64,000 nucleotides of DNA from Silene latifolia (Eukaryota > Streptophyta > Magnoliopsida > Caryophyllales > Caryophyllaceae). A program made the position numbers and the translations under genes. Of this stretch, positions 47,647-61,396 are shown piece by piece. Each line of letters opens with the position of its first letter. The stretch's first letter is position 1. The DNA lies in assembly GCF_048544455.1 (NCBI RefSeq), contig NC_133538.1, forward strand, positions 37,883,469-37,947,468, written 5' to 3'. The notes under the pieces were generated by a model. The model was not told where the DNA came from, made no database searches, and saw only the letters and a program-made list of their open reading frames with translations.

Positions 47647-48076
47647 TGTAATGCCCGTTCTTACCCGGCCAAGGTAATTAGGAAATGTTATCGTCTCGGT
47701 TTCCCGAGGCAGTGAAATTGGAATTACAATTAAGAAACTTTATTAAATAAATAACAAGTTTAGTTATTACAAACGGAAACTAATGAATAAATGAACTACA
47801 ACTCGTCTATGACTATGTCATCTAACTAGTGACTATGTACTCGACTCCAAAGTCCGTAGCGCGGCCCGAGTCCTGATCATATCAACAAGCAAAATCTGTA
47901 CTTAACTTGCTCCCCATATGATCGGAAATATCATATGGATCGACACAGGCCACCCCGGAAATAGGTGACAATTACACAGACATAACAAACGTCAGTTTCA
48001 ATAAATAAAGTGTGACACAATTCAAAGTGTGAGAGTATGAAACAAGAATATAATATGAGTGACATGCTGTGAAACA

Positions 48077-48195
48077 ACCACCACCACGGTACCGGGACAC
48101 GCCCAGACATACCAACAACCACCCTGGTACCGGGACACCCCCAGACATACTAACAACCACAAACAGGTATCGGGACACGCCCAGACGTACCGGGT
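48077..48195. repeat. About 40-bp tandem repeat, 3 copies
   Basis: GGTACCGGGACACGCCCAGA is repeated as GGTACCGGGACACCCCCAGA and GGTATCGGGACACGCCCAGA, with ACCAACAACCAC-like spacers. It lies inside the minus-strand LTR and is not coding. Confidence 0.85.
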
Positions 48196-49490
48196 CAGGA
48201 AGCCAACTGGATCCCCTACCAGATGTCGTGTCTCAACCACACGAATCCCTCCGTAACTCAAGCCATTAATGTGCACATCCCTCTTGGAGTGGGAAGCTCC
48301 AAGAGGCGACCCGAGCGTGAGACGGTCTCCTAACCGCCTCACGTCTCCATAACAATAAGTAAGCCACCAAGTCCTCCGACATACAAGACAATACAATAAA
48401 TGCAAGATACCGTATAACATCCCAATTACCGACTCATTCAATACAAATGAATGACATATGGCTCATTTAACAATTAGACAAATTATTAAAACTGAGTAGG
48501 ATAAACCTACCTTTTTCGTAAGCTTCATAAGCAAACCCAAATCCAATAATAATACCGCTTCACGAATTCAATTAATTAAAACCCGACTCGATTTCTTACT
48601 AATTATGTGATTCAAAACCCGACTCCTCACACCACACTAGTACAACCACACACATAACCTCCCTCCAGCCACCACCGGCCCCCACTGGACGACACCAGTC
48701 ACCGCCTAGTCATGGTGGTCGCCCTACATGGCTCCCACCATACACGGCCTCTCACAACAACCCCTCAAAACCACAACACCAACAACTAACAACAACACCC
48801 CCGTAACCACCACTAGCCGACCCCACTATCGACGCCAGCCACTACCGTGGTCCCCCTTAACCATGCTGGACCCAGTAGCTAACCACCAATCCGGCACCAC
48901 CATCACTCGACACAAACAACAACGATAAATAACATGTACAAACACAAACACAACCCGACTCCCTCCCTCCCCCTCCCCCCCCTTTCCACTTATTTTCCAA
49001 AACCTACAACCACCCTACCCACCACCCAAGGCCACCACTATGACCTCCTCACTCCCTTCAACACAACCATCACAAAATCAACCCAGGCCAGCCAGGGTTT
49101 ATGGGTCAAAAATACGTCTTAAGACGGTCGCACAAAACAGCTATAAACATGTATATACTCGGTCAAACCCGTATTGGGTGGTCAACGACGGTCTAGGGTG
49201 GTCAAGGTCGAGGGCGGTCAAATATAATAATATATAAGTTAGTGAGACGGTCTTACCTTACGAACTCGAGGCGGAGGGACGGAATCTCCACTTTCTCTTC
49301 CTTTTTCTCTTTTCCTCTCATCTCTCATGTTTGTGGATTTTGTTGAGATTTTCTGTGGATAAGATGATGAGTGGATAGTGTAGAGTATATATAAGGTAGG
49401 TGGAAGTATGTAAAGTGAGTATAGTATACGTATATTATACATGTATCGTATTACATATTATTATTATCATTACAACTTTATTATTATTAC

Positions 49491-49746
<256 letters not shown>

Positions 49747-49763
49747 AAATACGGGGTATTACA

Positions 49764-52208
49764 ATCTTCCCCCCTTTAAATGAACTTCGCCCACGAAGTT
49801 CGCCTTTCTCTCCTTTCCTCAAGTCTCATAACTGATTCTCATGTACTATCTCTCGCCTTACATGCTTGTCTACCGTATACGTTCCTTTATAAACATCACA
49901 CTCATCCCAAAGGTCTTTGTTCAACTCTCACGCTTTCTAACATTCCGTACTTCCTCTTTCCTTAATTTCCGAATTGTTACATTCACTCCACCTAAAAGAT
50001 AACTTCGTCCTGAAGTTCAACTATCAATTCTCATAATGTGCTCTCATACGTTCATTATTAAATTCCACAAATGACTATGATCCGGGTTCAGTACTCTTTC
50101 TCACTCATTGCAAATCCGTAAGTAAATAAGATATGGTCCTAATGCCATTGATATAACCCTACTCTACGAGCCTCCCAAACATCAAGGTATAAGGTCCAGT
50201 CACGGTTCGAAACCTTAATCCCGTAATGACTCCCAACCCAATTGCTTCTAAGTCTACGCATCAATCTCGGGGTATAACTCGATTATTATTACGTATCTAT
50301 ATCACGTCAAATTTCATACATTAACATGTATACACATCAATCACGAATATGCGGACTCTATGAAACAATCAATTAATGCATAAATTTGCTCGTTATGTGA
50401 TTCAACAATATTCAACATTCCCATTTCCGGACATCATGCCACGCATATACCACGTCAAATCCACCACATGATCACACATGTGTTTTCATATCCATTCCCA
50501 TCCATCATCAACACTTCCGCTTATACGGAAGAATAATCACAATTATGCAAACGATCACTATGCTACACATAACTTGCATTTTTCATCTTACTTTTACGCA
50601 ACGAAATGAACTCACGTCGATTAACACACATCAAACAAGGTTATCATATCAATTCTGTCATCAACCAACTCATGTCGAATCAACGATTTTCCATTTACTT
50701 GCAAAATGCCATATCATGTAATCAAACGTAAACAATTCACAAGATATCACCCATTTAAGGTCAACATGCTCATCCAAACACAAGTCAACTAATATAAACT
50801 GGGAAATAAGGGTACATGCTCAATATTTGGTCAAATATCAACAAAACAAGAGTAAAGAAGACTACTCGACGAGTGTAGGAGGCCACTCGGTGGAGTGCTT
50901 GGCGCACTCGGTCGAGTGTCACCTGGGGGGTGTTTTTAATCTCAACTCGGTTCTAAACTTTCCTATTTCATCACACAAATGTTAATAGACTCCGATGGTA
51001 ACTAATACACCATCAACTAACTAAATTTAAACACAAACTCTTGGCCTTATAACCGTCATTATTACACAATTAAGATGAAATATCCGAGACATACTACCTA
51101 CTTCATGGATACAGCCTAACCACACATTATTCTCAAGGAATAATAACAATATCACCCCTCAAATGGACACTGCAATAAGATTACGATGTATACCCCTGAT
51201 GCTTTACTTGACGATTGGGAGTCAATTGTATCAACAATATCTAAACTTATAACTACTTTCACACTTATACACACCTACTTAAATCAAATGGTCATGCGAT
51301 ATAACACAAGTAATCAACATACTCTAACCATAGAATTGGCCAACATGCATCACATATTGCACCCTAAGGTGCATAACCATGGAGACCAGTTTGGTAGTGC
51401 TACATCTACAACTCTATCTCACAAATAACATCCCCGACAAACCGACTCTCAATGGATAACTCCGCCTTTTATTTCACAAAATTATACTCCCCGAAAAACC
51501 GACGTAGGTATGTAACTATGGATTACCATATCACACGTGTACAATAACTTTATAATAGTTTCACTAATCTTTTCCTACTACGACTTATACTAGACACCTC
51601 TCACCGTCCAATATCATTGATCACCTCAAGTTCCATCTAGTACTCTCTTATATTCTCATTTACTAAATTCTTGTTGCCATCTTTAAATTCTCATCAATCC
51701 TTGAATTCAAGTTACACATCCCTACAACTATGAGCAATCCAAGTTGTCATCTTACTTTACTCTTAGGTACCTTACTTACTTTTTCATTGTTCCACCAAGA
51801 TTTCCAAGTCATGTTCAACAATAATATTCTTTAATATGCAACCAAATCTCGTTCACTATCAATAAGTTCAAATACTCAACAAATATTCTACTTAGATCAC
51901 ACATCACTCATTATCCACGAATTCTCTCATACGATCATTTTACTCAATTCAAAACACCTTACGCAAGCTAAATTCATTTTCTTCTATTTCTAACTTTCAA
52001 ATATGAATCCTACACTTATCGACTTACACGGTTCAAATCCACAACAAAAGGCTAAGCTCATATTAACCCTACTAAAACAAATGTCTTGTGTTCATGACCT
52101 TCAAAACACACATGAAGAAATGAACTAAAGTGAAATCACACAACATGATGACCCTAACTCAAGGAATACACAACAGATTAGTGAACAACAAGACAATTGT
52201 CATGATTG
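49764..52208 (-). mobile_element. Non-coding internal remnant next to the chromovirus-type LTR
   Basis: It begins with the polypurine tract (49764-49777, minus strand). Otherwise it is AT-rich with no gag-pol motif that I could find. At 50866-50925 there is a further set of ACTCGACGAGT/ACTCGGTCGAGT palindromes, so part of it may be LTR-derived. It is truncated at 52208 by the next element. Confidence 0.4.
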
Positions 52209-53442
52209 TGTTGGAGTATCTGTCCTCGACAATACTGCGATCACATGTTTAAATCTCAAAATAAGAATACGTAAGGGATGATTCAATTATATAGTCAACT
52301 GATCAACATTAATCGGTAATGATTGGCTAACTAGAGTTTGAAATTACTGTCGTTTGACGATGGTGATCAGTTGATCCCTTAAGGTCACACATATAGGACA
52401 ATTCCCTTAATAGATTAATTAATTAATTGTATAATGATACAAGTTAATTAATTCTTTAAAATTGAACAATTTATATTTGTGAGTAAGAATAAGTATCTTA
52501 TTGTAATTTGATTAAATAAGATTCATTTTAGTTATTAAATGTTTTATTACAAAAATTAATTATTGTTTATGAAACAATTGAGATAAGAATGAATGGTTAA
52601 TTATAATTACAAGATGTTGTGAATTATATTAATATGACCCATTTTATACTTGTAATCATGAATTACTAGTTAAATTGTCACATGTAATTTATTTGTTATA
52701 AAATGATATTTAAGGGGTTAAATATGCATTAAAATGCATATGGACATGGTGTGTGACACATGACCTAGCATATTACAAATGACAAGTTAACAAACATAAA
52801 GTGGATGTCCATTTTACGGGTGGACCGAAAAATAGAAGGATTAAGGAGTTAGTGGATGTTTTATTTTATGATAAAATAAACATAATGATTACCTACACTA
52901 ACTAGCCTTTACCTTACATTTTATGGGTAAGACCAAGGCCATGAAATGGCCCTTTTCCTCTCACCCTACCCGGTCCCCCCTTGGCTCAAAATAAGAGCTT
53001 GTGTCTTATTCATTTTTTCCCATCTCATGCATAGAGTATGTATGTATGCTTTTTCTCCTCCATCTCTCTAACAATTGTTTTTAGACATAAAAATTGTTCA
53101 TTCATATATTACATATTACATTACTAGAAGTAGTAATAAATAATATAGAATATATTTTAAGGAATCTAATAATAACATCTAGTTAATATTATTATTAGAT
53201 TTAAGGGATTGTTTTTGGTGCATTCAAGAGGAGACTTTATAATTTGAAAGTTTGAGTTTATGGAGGATCATTCCAATGTATTAAGCTCAAGTGGAGATCT
53301 TACTTGTGCCCAAAATCCGGTACATTTACAATGTAAGAAAACTCGATTTTCTTACTTATTTCATTAATTTGTTATGCATGCACTAGATCAACATAAATAT
53401 AAATTATGGATAATTTATAATCTGGGGTTTATGAGCCTAACA
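52209..53442 (+). repeat. Copia 5' LTR, copy 2
   Basis: Begins TGTTGGAGTATCTGTCCTCG and ends GAGCCTAACA (TG...CA, 1234 bp). It aligns along its length with the LTR at 31420-32700 but has clearly diverged. Confidence 0.85.
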
Positions 53443-53444
53443 AT

Positions 53445-53455
53445 TGGTATCAGAG
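53445..53455 (+). promoter_or_regulatory. Copia primer-binding site (tRNA-iMet type)
   Basis: TGGTATCAGAG lies two bases after the LTR. It is complementary to the 3' end of initiator tRNA-Met, the usual primer of plant Ty1/copia elements. Confidence 0.85.
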
Positions 53456-53685
53456 ATTTGGTGTTGCATGCATAATCGGTTTGATTTTTCCGAGTTAAAT
53501 GTAACTTAATTAAAACTAGATATTTTGTGATTTATAAGGATAAAGCCACAAAATTTTTTGCATGTTATATATTCTGGTTCTAAAATATGTTTAGGTCATA
53601 TTGATGATTTATGGATGATTATTGCTTATTTTAATGATTTTTAGTGAAATAATTACTTTTTTATGAGTAAAATGAACATTTATTT

Positions 53686-54040
53686 ACTAAAAATAGTTAA
53701 ACTTCACTACTGGCTGTGATTTTTTAGTATGACCTCACATGTATATTTTATGTATTGTATGTAAAATTTTGTATTAATAAGATTAATATTGCATGATTTA
53801 TGATTTTTATGTGATAAAAATGCTATAAATGGAGGAAAAATGACTAAAAATAGTTAAACTTCAAAATAGGCCATGAAATTTTAATATGATGTCACATGAA
53901 TATTTTACATATTGTATGAAAAATTTGAGATAAATGTGATTTATTATGCATGATTTATAAAAAATGATATAAATAGTGACTACTTTTAGCAAAAATAGCT
54001 AAAATGAATTTTATGGCATAAAATTTTTCCCTAATATTGT
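53686..54040. repeat. About 155-bp imperfect tandem repeat in copia leader
   Basis: ACTAAAAATAGTTAAACTTCA occurs near 53687 and again near 53840. Each is followed by TGACC/TGATGTCACATG(T/A)ATATTTTA, and a third decayed copy starts near 53965. No coding capacity. Confidence 0.6.
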
Positions 54041-54141
54041 ATATTTGATATGAACATCAACTCTAAAGTTGCATGATTAATTTTGATTGATTTGGGATGT
54101 TTATTGTTTTTATGTGATAAAATCGATAAAAGAGCAACTTT

Positions 54142-54907
54142 TTTTTTTTGCAGAAAGATTAGGATCATTTTCATTAAATATGAAGGGGAAAATAGTACAG
54201 ATCCTACACTTCTACAAAGGGAACCAGTGTGGTCACCTTACAAACAAACAACCAAAGAAATAACACAAAGGAAAGCAAAGAACTAATGCATAGCCTGTCT
54301 AAGACGAGTTATAACAAGAAACTGAATCCTCCAAATGAGAGCAGCTGGGACAAATCTGACTCCTTGAAGATCCTCCGGTTTCTTTCATTCCATATGAGGT
54401 AAATGGCACAAAGAAGCAGACACCTTCTCTGACGTTTAACCCAACTCTTACCCCCATTGTGGTTCTTATACCAGTGAGAGATATTATCCATCTTAGACAT
54501 GAGAGGGACATGCAACCAGTGAGCAACTGCATGCCATACAGTGGAGGAAAAGACACATTCAAAGAAAAGATGAGTGGCAGATTCAGAACTACTCTTACAC
54601 AGTACGCATCTGTTAGCCAGCTGCACCCCTATCCTACAAATATTATCAAGTGTAGGTAACTTGTTTTGAAGAGCAAGGAGACCAATAATCTCATGTTTAG
54701 GGTAGTTTAACGAGTCACCTACAGTTCTGTGCATAGAAAACACAGGCCCTTTGTTCCTCAGCAAAGAATAAACCTGTACCTTATAGTCAGGTAAACTAAG
54801 CAAATCCTTAGCCTGATAAATACCACCAGCAGCCAAGACAAGCAAATTCCTGCAAATGATAATATTCCTCCAGAACCAAGAGTGAGCAGCAGTAGCTTGA
54901 GTAGTCC
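54142..54907 (-). mobile_element. 5'-truncated LINE (non-LTR) insertion
   Basis: Flanked by perfect 14-bp duplications AAAAGAGCAACTTT (54128-54141 and 54908-54921). A T run on the plus strand (54142-54149) is the minus-strand poly(A) tail. An open frame (54917-54309, minus) encodes the 3' end of LINE ORF2. It contains a zf-RVT zinc-binding domain with C104-x2-C107...H116-x4-C121 (RCVLCKSSSESATHLFFEC) and an IYLIWNERNRRIFKE motif typical of plant LINE tails. The endonuclease and RT are missing, as expected from 5' truncation during target-primed reverse transcription. Confidence 0.92.
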
Positions 54908-56499
54908 AAAAGAGCAACTTTATTAGTCATAAAAAATAATTCAAAATTTTTGGTTGAAATTTTATCATTTCCAGGTTCTGGAAATTATTAAGGAATGTTC
55001 AAAATTTTGATTTTGATTTTTCCTTAATTTTTATGTTTAATTTGGAATTAAATGGTAAAAGTTATGATTTTTATGATTTATTAATGAAGTAAATCATAAA
55101 TATTTTCTGGGTATATTTTATTGAGTTTTTGGAATCTTGGTAATATTTTAGTATTTAAAAAAAATGTGATTTCGAATTTTTCCAAATTATTATGACTTAT
55201 TGAGAATTATTTCATAATTGTTATGATTAAAAGAAGTTTAATAAGCAATAATGGAAAACCAAGTTAAATTATTGTCAAAAATAGAATGAAACTAATTTTT
55301 GAGTCCTAAGAAGGTTAGGATAATTAACTTGAGCATAAATTTGATTTAAGTATTGATTTTTGATTTTAATAAGTTATTATCACGCATTTCCATAAAACCG
55401 GATTATATATGATATAAATTTTAAATAGGGCGATTTGGCACTTAATTTGGCATGTTAGATCATATAATAATTCTGCATATTTTATTGATGAAATGTCATA
55501 TTTTATTTATGTAATTTTGAATTATGTAATTTTATCTTAGTATGGCCTTAGTTTTTAATTGGTATTACCCGTAATGAAAGGGAATATCGATTTGGTTGTA
55601 ATTTTAATGTGATTTCGCATCACCGTTTTGTAATTTAATAGATTTAAATTTATTACAAATGTATAATAGGAATAGCTATGTATTTTTATTATTATTTTGT
55701 AATTCCGGAGTTTCCTAAAGACGGAGCCATTCGGAAAGGAGTTCCGGTCAAGACGGTGTTTTCCTTGGAAAGCGTGCCACTTGAAGTTCAAGGGACCAAT
55801 GGAGTTGATTTCCGAATTTGTAAATAGATTATTAGATTTTCTATTTTAGGAAGGCCATACTTGGAAATTTATTTATTGCTTTGCATTTTTTCATTATATG
55901 TTGCATGCATTGCCAAATCGCCATAAATAACACATGCATATCATATCGAGTATTCGACCGTGTGAATTATAATTATATTTAGTTCAAAAATTTAGTTCAC
56001 TTAAATTTGATAGATAATAAATTGACTCGACCTCACACATTTTAAAGATTGAGACTTAGCCTTACCAAATAGTAGGAACCCATGAATCTCAATTTCATTA
56101 GGGGTACAATACGGTATTGAAATATTATACCGGGGTGCTTTCTTTGACGTTGGGTAAGTGGGGTAATAAATAGTTATTACACTTCGAACTTTGGTTGATC
56201 TCAACAAAAGTATTAGAGGGACCGTTGTCCCAATAGGTTCGGGCTAAAGATGAACTTAACGTAAATTCATTGACCGAGAGTTCTAATTGTAGAATCGGTT
56301 AAAAGGGTTAACCCACCAAGATTATATTAGCAAGAGGTGTAGAGGGCCCGTAGGCTCACATCCAAGATTTAATATGAATTTTGGGTCTCGGAATCGTTTA
56401 TATAATTAGGTGGAGGTCATTATATAAATGCTAAAACATGCTAAAATGTTTTAGATATAACGATGAATGTTTAATTTTCCCACCATTTCGTTGTTTTTA

Positions 56500-58660
56500 A
56501 TGTTTGTTCTATTTCATTACTTCTACTCATATGCGATATCATTCGATTGTAACACGAGTCTCCGCTAAACCACTTTTGCTAAACGACAAAGAATCTCATT
56601 CTAAAAATGAACCGTATCATAGATTCTGGACTAGCTCCATAGGAATCGTTCTATTCCATAGAACTCCATAGGAGTTGTCCTATGTCATATAAGATTAGCA
56701 TCTTAAAATTCCTAACATACCTATGTATGATTTATTGTGAAGAAATATGACTAGAGGTAATGACTAGTCAAAATATGTTTTGACTATATCTTCTATGCAT
56801 CCATGGTTCAAAAGTCTTATTGCTCAACCTAAACATTTGTCATCAAGCACTTAAATTGTTAAGAATATGACAATGTTAAATTGGTAAATAGATTTGTTAG
56901 AAATTTTGATTGACCAAATACCACAATAGAGTTCATCTTTGTGAAAGATTAACTAGGAATTTATATGAAGATAAGTCTTCATCAAGTAGAAATTGTTGAA
57001 GTGAGTCAGAGCAATATGAAGTAAAGTTCCTATTTTAATTGTTAAGGATAAAACTAGGCTCGAAAGAGAAGATGTTAAGACACTAAAATAGAAACAAATC
57101 CCAAATAAGTAAAGATCAAGGAAGTTGGTTGTGTGACTTCAACATATTCCTTCTTGAATATCTATGACATTGACATTGCATTATTACCAAATACCGCATC
57201 ATGAGTATTTGATTACAAATTTATGAATTTCATAATATTTGGCATTATCATGTGATGACTAGCAAGATTAAATTCAGAAATTTACATAAATGGAACTAGG
57301 GTAGTTGCCATTTCATCCATGGACATATAAGTGTTATAGTTTACTCAATTTAGTTTTGTATTTAGAAATGTACCTCAATAATTGTTATGATGTACACTAA
57401 CTCTAAATAAGAATATAATTCAAGTTTTTGTATAAAACGCAAAGGGTTTCTCTATTATGCAATTAAAACAAGCGTTGTGCCCTAACATACCACGATTAAG
57501 TTTATGGTGAGACCATACAAATAAAGGTAATTATATTCAAACTAAAAATAAATGTCATATATATTATATAAGACTCAAGTTGGTGATCCCAAATTATTTC
57601 TCATTTCTTGATTGAAAGTCGCATTAAAACTAGTTTTGACTAGTATCCCACACCATTTGATTGTGAATCTCATGAAATGTGCGAATCTTGTATTCAAAGC
57701 AAGATGTTTCATGACTTTTCATGAAAAGTATAGCGAATAGAATAAGTTATTCACCAAATTACACTTCAATGTGTATGGTCAAATATATTTTCAATCTGAG
57801 AAGGTCATTATTACTTCATCTCTTTCACCAATGAATTAGGTAGATACTTGGTATCCACTTAATGAGGTAAGAAGAGAAATTCTTTGAATAAGTTCAATTA
57901 ATGTTTTAAAAGTATCAAAACCTAGAGATTATAAAACTAAAGTATTAGTACTTTGTTAAAGTGGGGAACAATAATGTGAAGACTTTTACTTGCACAGAAA
58001 AGAGTGTGATATGGTATCACAAGTTCACCTTCATAAACACATAATATTAGATAAGGTGTGTTAGAAAGTGACAAATAATCCTATACGATATGATTGAATC
58101 TTTACTATAAAGTTGGAAGTAGTTTCTATCACAATTTGTCTAGTATTTATTTATTCCACTAAAACAAAACATAGTTAAAGCAATCAAGTACAATTCATAT
58201 ATGATATGATTAGGCAGGGTACCTAAGTTGTAACTTGGGCATGTGGCTTTCTAACCCAACTATCACGAGAACAACAAGTTTGTGGCTCGTGATGCTGTCT
58301 TTTAATGAAAAGAGGATTATTTCTTAAAGACAGAGTGGGAGAAAATATTCAAGAGCCACAAACTGAGAATAAGACGTAGGAAGATGTTCCTTCTTGGTCA
58401 AAATCGGTAATTATTGACTCGAAACCTAATTGGACAGTAGTCATGTTATTTTTGGAAGTAACAATCCTGAAACTTATTAAGATGCTTTATCTAGTTTAAA
58501 CTCCGCAAAAGTCCGAAATGAGCATAAACATGAAAAATTTTATTTAGCCTGGTTGGTTGGTGGCAAAGGGTTTTCCATGCAACAACAACGCTTCATTAAA
58601 ATTCGGATTTTATAGTTGGATTTAAAAATCATCTTGTATGAGTCTTTTTAAAATCGCGAC
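56500..58660. other. Non-coding internal region of copia copy 2
   Basis: AT-rich sequence without coding motifs. A short direct repeat of CCATAGGA/CATAGAACTCCATAGGA lies at 56636-56690. It resembles the gag-downstream region of copy 1 in composition and isolated words. Confidence 0.5.
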
Positions 58661-60339
58661 TGATGCGTGTCTATAATATGATGTTTTACATATTTATTTC
58701 CACGCATTTTATGTCTATTATATTTAGTTTATTCTACTATTTCCCCTATTTCTGTCTACTCTAGTATTTTTATGTAATATTGCAGATTATTGCGGAAATG
58801 AGTAGAAAATGAACCAAATCTTGACCCCGGAAGCTAAGCTTAGGGAGGACATGAATATTTGACTCGGACGTGAAGTTTAGAATGCATTTCAAGACCTAAA
58901 GATAGCAAAAGAATGGGTGCGTACGAGTTTAACAAGCAAAGGAGCACCTCACGACATAGCAGGCTGCTTCAGATGGCTATATCTCGAGTTCTAAAGCTGA
59001 TAATCGAGTGATACTAATTTCACGTGAAAGCTTATCCTCTTAGCTTTCTAACGCCGCATAGAACGCCTGATTTGACCAAGGAACGAAGAAATGGTAGCTG
59101 TTTTAAGATCGGTGCGCGCTGCAGGAATCGTCAGAATGCAATTCTGTACAGCGCTCTTGGTCGATCGACTGGTCCAAGTGGTCGATCGACCACTCCACGA
59201 GTCTGACGAGAATTTAAAGACGAGATTTAGCTTAAGCCCATTGTATATTAGGTTTAGCAATAAGAGTTGCGTGATATTCCTATATAACGTAGCTTTAGCT
59301 TTCAGTTTTATCATTCAGTTTTCATCATCAAAAATTTAGGGTTCTTTAGTTTACATTAATTTCTCAATAAAGTTCCTTGCTTGCTTTCGGATTCAATTCT
59401 TGCTTCCTACTTCGGTATTATTTTGTCCTTAATTTCAGTTTCTACTTTATTTTGTCATTAGCATAGAATTGATAGATTAGAATCCCGAACCATAGCCCCT
59501 TTATTGCGTTTTATTGCTTTAATCGTTCAAATTATGTTTTCCCATATCGTTTATTTCAATTTCGTTGTTGTTATCAATTTTAGTATGCGTAGGTAATCAC
59601 CCTTTGCTAAGATGTGAGGGAATTTGTGGCGTAGACGACATAGAATAGGTAGACCTGTTACGGGGTTTGGTCGATCGACTGATGTCAATAGTTGATCGAC
59701 TGAAAACCTGGTCGATCGACTGTCCTAGCTAGTCGATCGACTGCGTCGCGTAAGAATAAGCATTGTTCTATTGATTTTATTGCAATTTTTAGTAAAATAC
59801 CGAGAGGTTATTTGTTAAATACTTAGGAGTTGACCGACCCAATAGATCGAAAGAGAGGGGAGGGCAATAGACTACCAATTGAACGACTAAATTATACTAA
59901 GATCGTAAGATAAGTAAAATTTAGGCATTAGGAATCACTTTTCAGGGCGTGAGCTAGTATTAGTGAGTCCTAGTGACTAGTAGCTTAGGCTGAGCGGTGC
60001 TACTTGTTAAGTTGGACTGAGAGGACTTCTTATTTTCCCATCTTACGTGACTATTTCAGACTTACCTAGGACTTGCGTCGTCGTAGCTACAGTGAACTGA
60101 TCGTCTTAGCATCCTTTTTATTATTGATAACATCTTTTATTTAATTGCTTTAGTTGTAGCTTTTATTTTTATTGCCATTAGTTAGTTATAAATCAATCCA
60201 AAACCCCCTCATTGTTACCCTTAGACTAAAATAGAAAGCAACTAGTAATTCCCTACTGGTTCGACCCGTGCTACCACTAGCTTCTGTTAGTTTAGCTCGG
60301 AATTATAAATTTTATTTTTGATACCAAACGACGGTATCA
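58661..60339 (+). repeat. Athila-like 5' LTR with TCGATCGA motifs
   Basis: 1679 bp, TGATGCGTGTCTATAATATG to ACGGTATCA. A TATA-like CCTATATAAC lies near 59279. GGTCGATCGACTGG-type palindromes cluster at 59159-59200 (upstream of the TATA) and 59667-59750. Confidence 0.9.
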
Positions 60340-60344
60340 AATTT

Positions 60345-60362
60345 TGGCGCCGTTGCCGGGGA
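60345..60362 (+). promoter_or_regulatory. Primer-binding site, tRNA-Asp type
   Basis: TGGCGCCGTTGCCGGGGA is complementary to the 3' end of plant tRNA-Asp, as in Athila elements. It starts five bases after the LTR. Confidence 0.85.
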
Positions 60363-60488
60363 AGCAGCGCTAATTTTTAGTTGTTTTTAATTTTAGTCTT
60401 TCTTTCTTTTGTCTCAGGGAACTTCGGTTCCTTGAGACCGTTCTCATGTTCGCTTTTCTGAGTTTTCCACAGGAAGAGGGTAAAATCT

Positions 60489-61396
60489 TTGGTGCTTATT
60501 TCGCCAGGCTTTGGGAGTTTATCGAGCCTGCATTTAAATACATTTTCTGAACTCCAAATATGCTGGACTATCTTCCGGGGTATGACTGACCCTACGCGAG
60601 CATACCTACAATCTATTGGTAAGGGGGATTTCACAGGATTCCCTGTAAATGAGGTATTAGAATTTTTTGATTTGTTTGCTGCTGAAACTCTTAAACCCAA
60701 CTTTTCTCTTCATGTTGACTCAGATGAGGGGGTGGGTGAGACCTTAGAAACCGATCTAGGAAATGCCGACGGAGACATAGAGGAGACCATTAGCGTGGTT
60801 GACAATCCTTTTTATGAGGATAGTCTAGATCCCCTTTATGATTCTTCACTGATAGTGAGGACAATTTGAAGAGTCTCTTTGAGAACCTCCATCTAGATGA
60901 GTCTAGCGATAAGGAGAGTGAGGAGGAAAACTTTGACATTCTTGAGGTTAATTGGGATGTGTATGACGATATTATAGATGAACCTATTATAGAGGACCCG
61001 ATTGACCCATTTGACTTTACCGCCCCATGCATTTGGGACGATCATCCACCTTCGCCCTTAGTTGACCAGACTCCTCCACCTCACAGTTCATACCCGTCTG
61101 AGCATCTTAATTCTACTCGCGTTATTTTTGAGTCAATTGCTCATGAGCTCTCTAATTTTCCACCTGCGAATAATTTGAGCTTTTATATTCCGCCCTCAGC
61201 TGGAGGGCAGAATTATTTTGTGGATGATTTTAGGAGCTGGCATAGGAAATTTGTTAGGCTTAAATGCTTTTACATTTTGATTTTCTATGTTATTTCTATC
61301 TTATGGTGCTATTTACAGTTTTGTGTAGCACATGCGCAGATGTATGATAGGTTGTTGAGAGCCTTGAGTTGTTTTGATTGGGCTCCATTAGAGTAA
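60489..61396 (+). pseudogene. Acidic, membrane-anchored ORF of Athila-like element
   Basis: Two frames (60489-60869 and 60866-61396) form one protein if a one-base deletion near 60845 is allowed for, since the second frame reads upstream as TDSEDNLKSLFENL. The first part has DPTRAYLQSIGKGDFTGFPV and an acidic stretch. The second is acidic, with repeated Asp/Glu and Pro-rich PSPLVDQTPPPH. It then has a hydrophobic segment (residues 134-155, FYILIFYVISILWCYLQFCV) next to a basic HRKFVRLK, and ends ALSCFDWAPLE. The membrane segment suggests a type II or tail-anchored product. No known domain. An ORF in this position may be env-like in Athila, but this is inference. Confidence 0.55.

Larger units (their letters stand above)
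52209..58660 (+). mobile_element. Copia-type element, copy 2, gag-less (5' part)
   Basis: Consists of a 5' LTR (52209-53442), PBS (53445-53455), a long leader interrupted by a LINE (54142-54907), then non-coding sequence to 58660, where an Athila-like element interrupts it. The leader segment at 55690-56470 aligns with the copy 1 leader. Where copy 1 has gag (27408) this copy has none. GAGTGGGAGAAAAT near 58337 matches copy 1 near 28938. The 3' LTR would lie beyond the window. Confidence 0.65.

Noticed and set aside
47931..48441. Overlapping frames over the 40-bp repeat
   Set aside because: They come from GGTACCGGGACACGCCCAGA repeats in the LTR.
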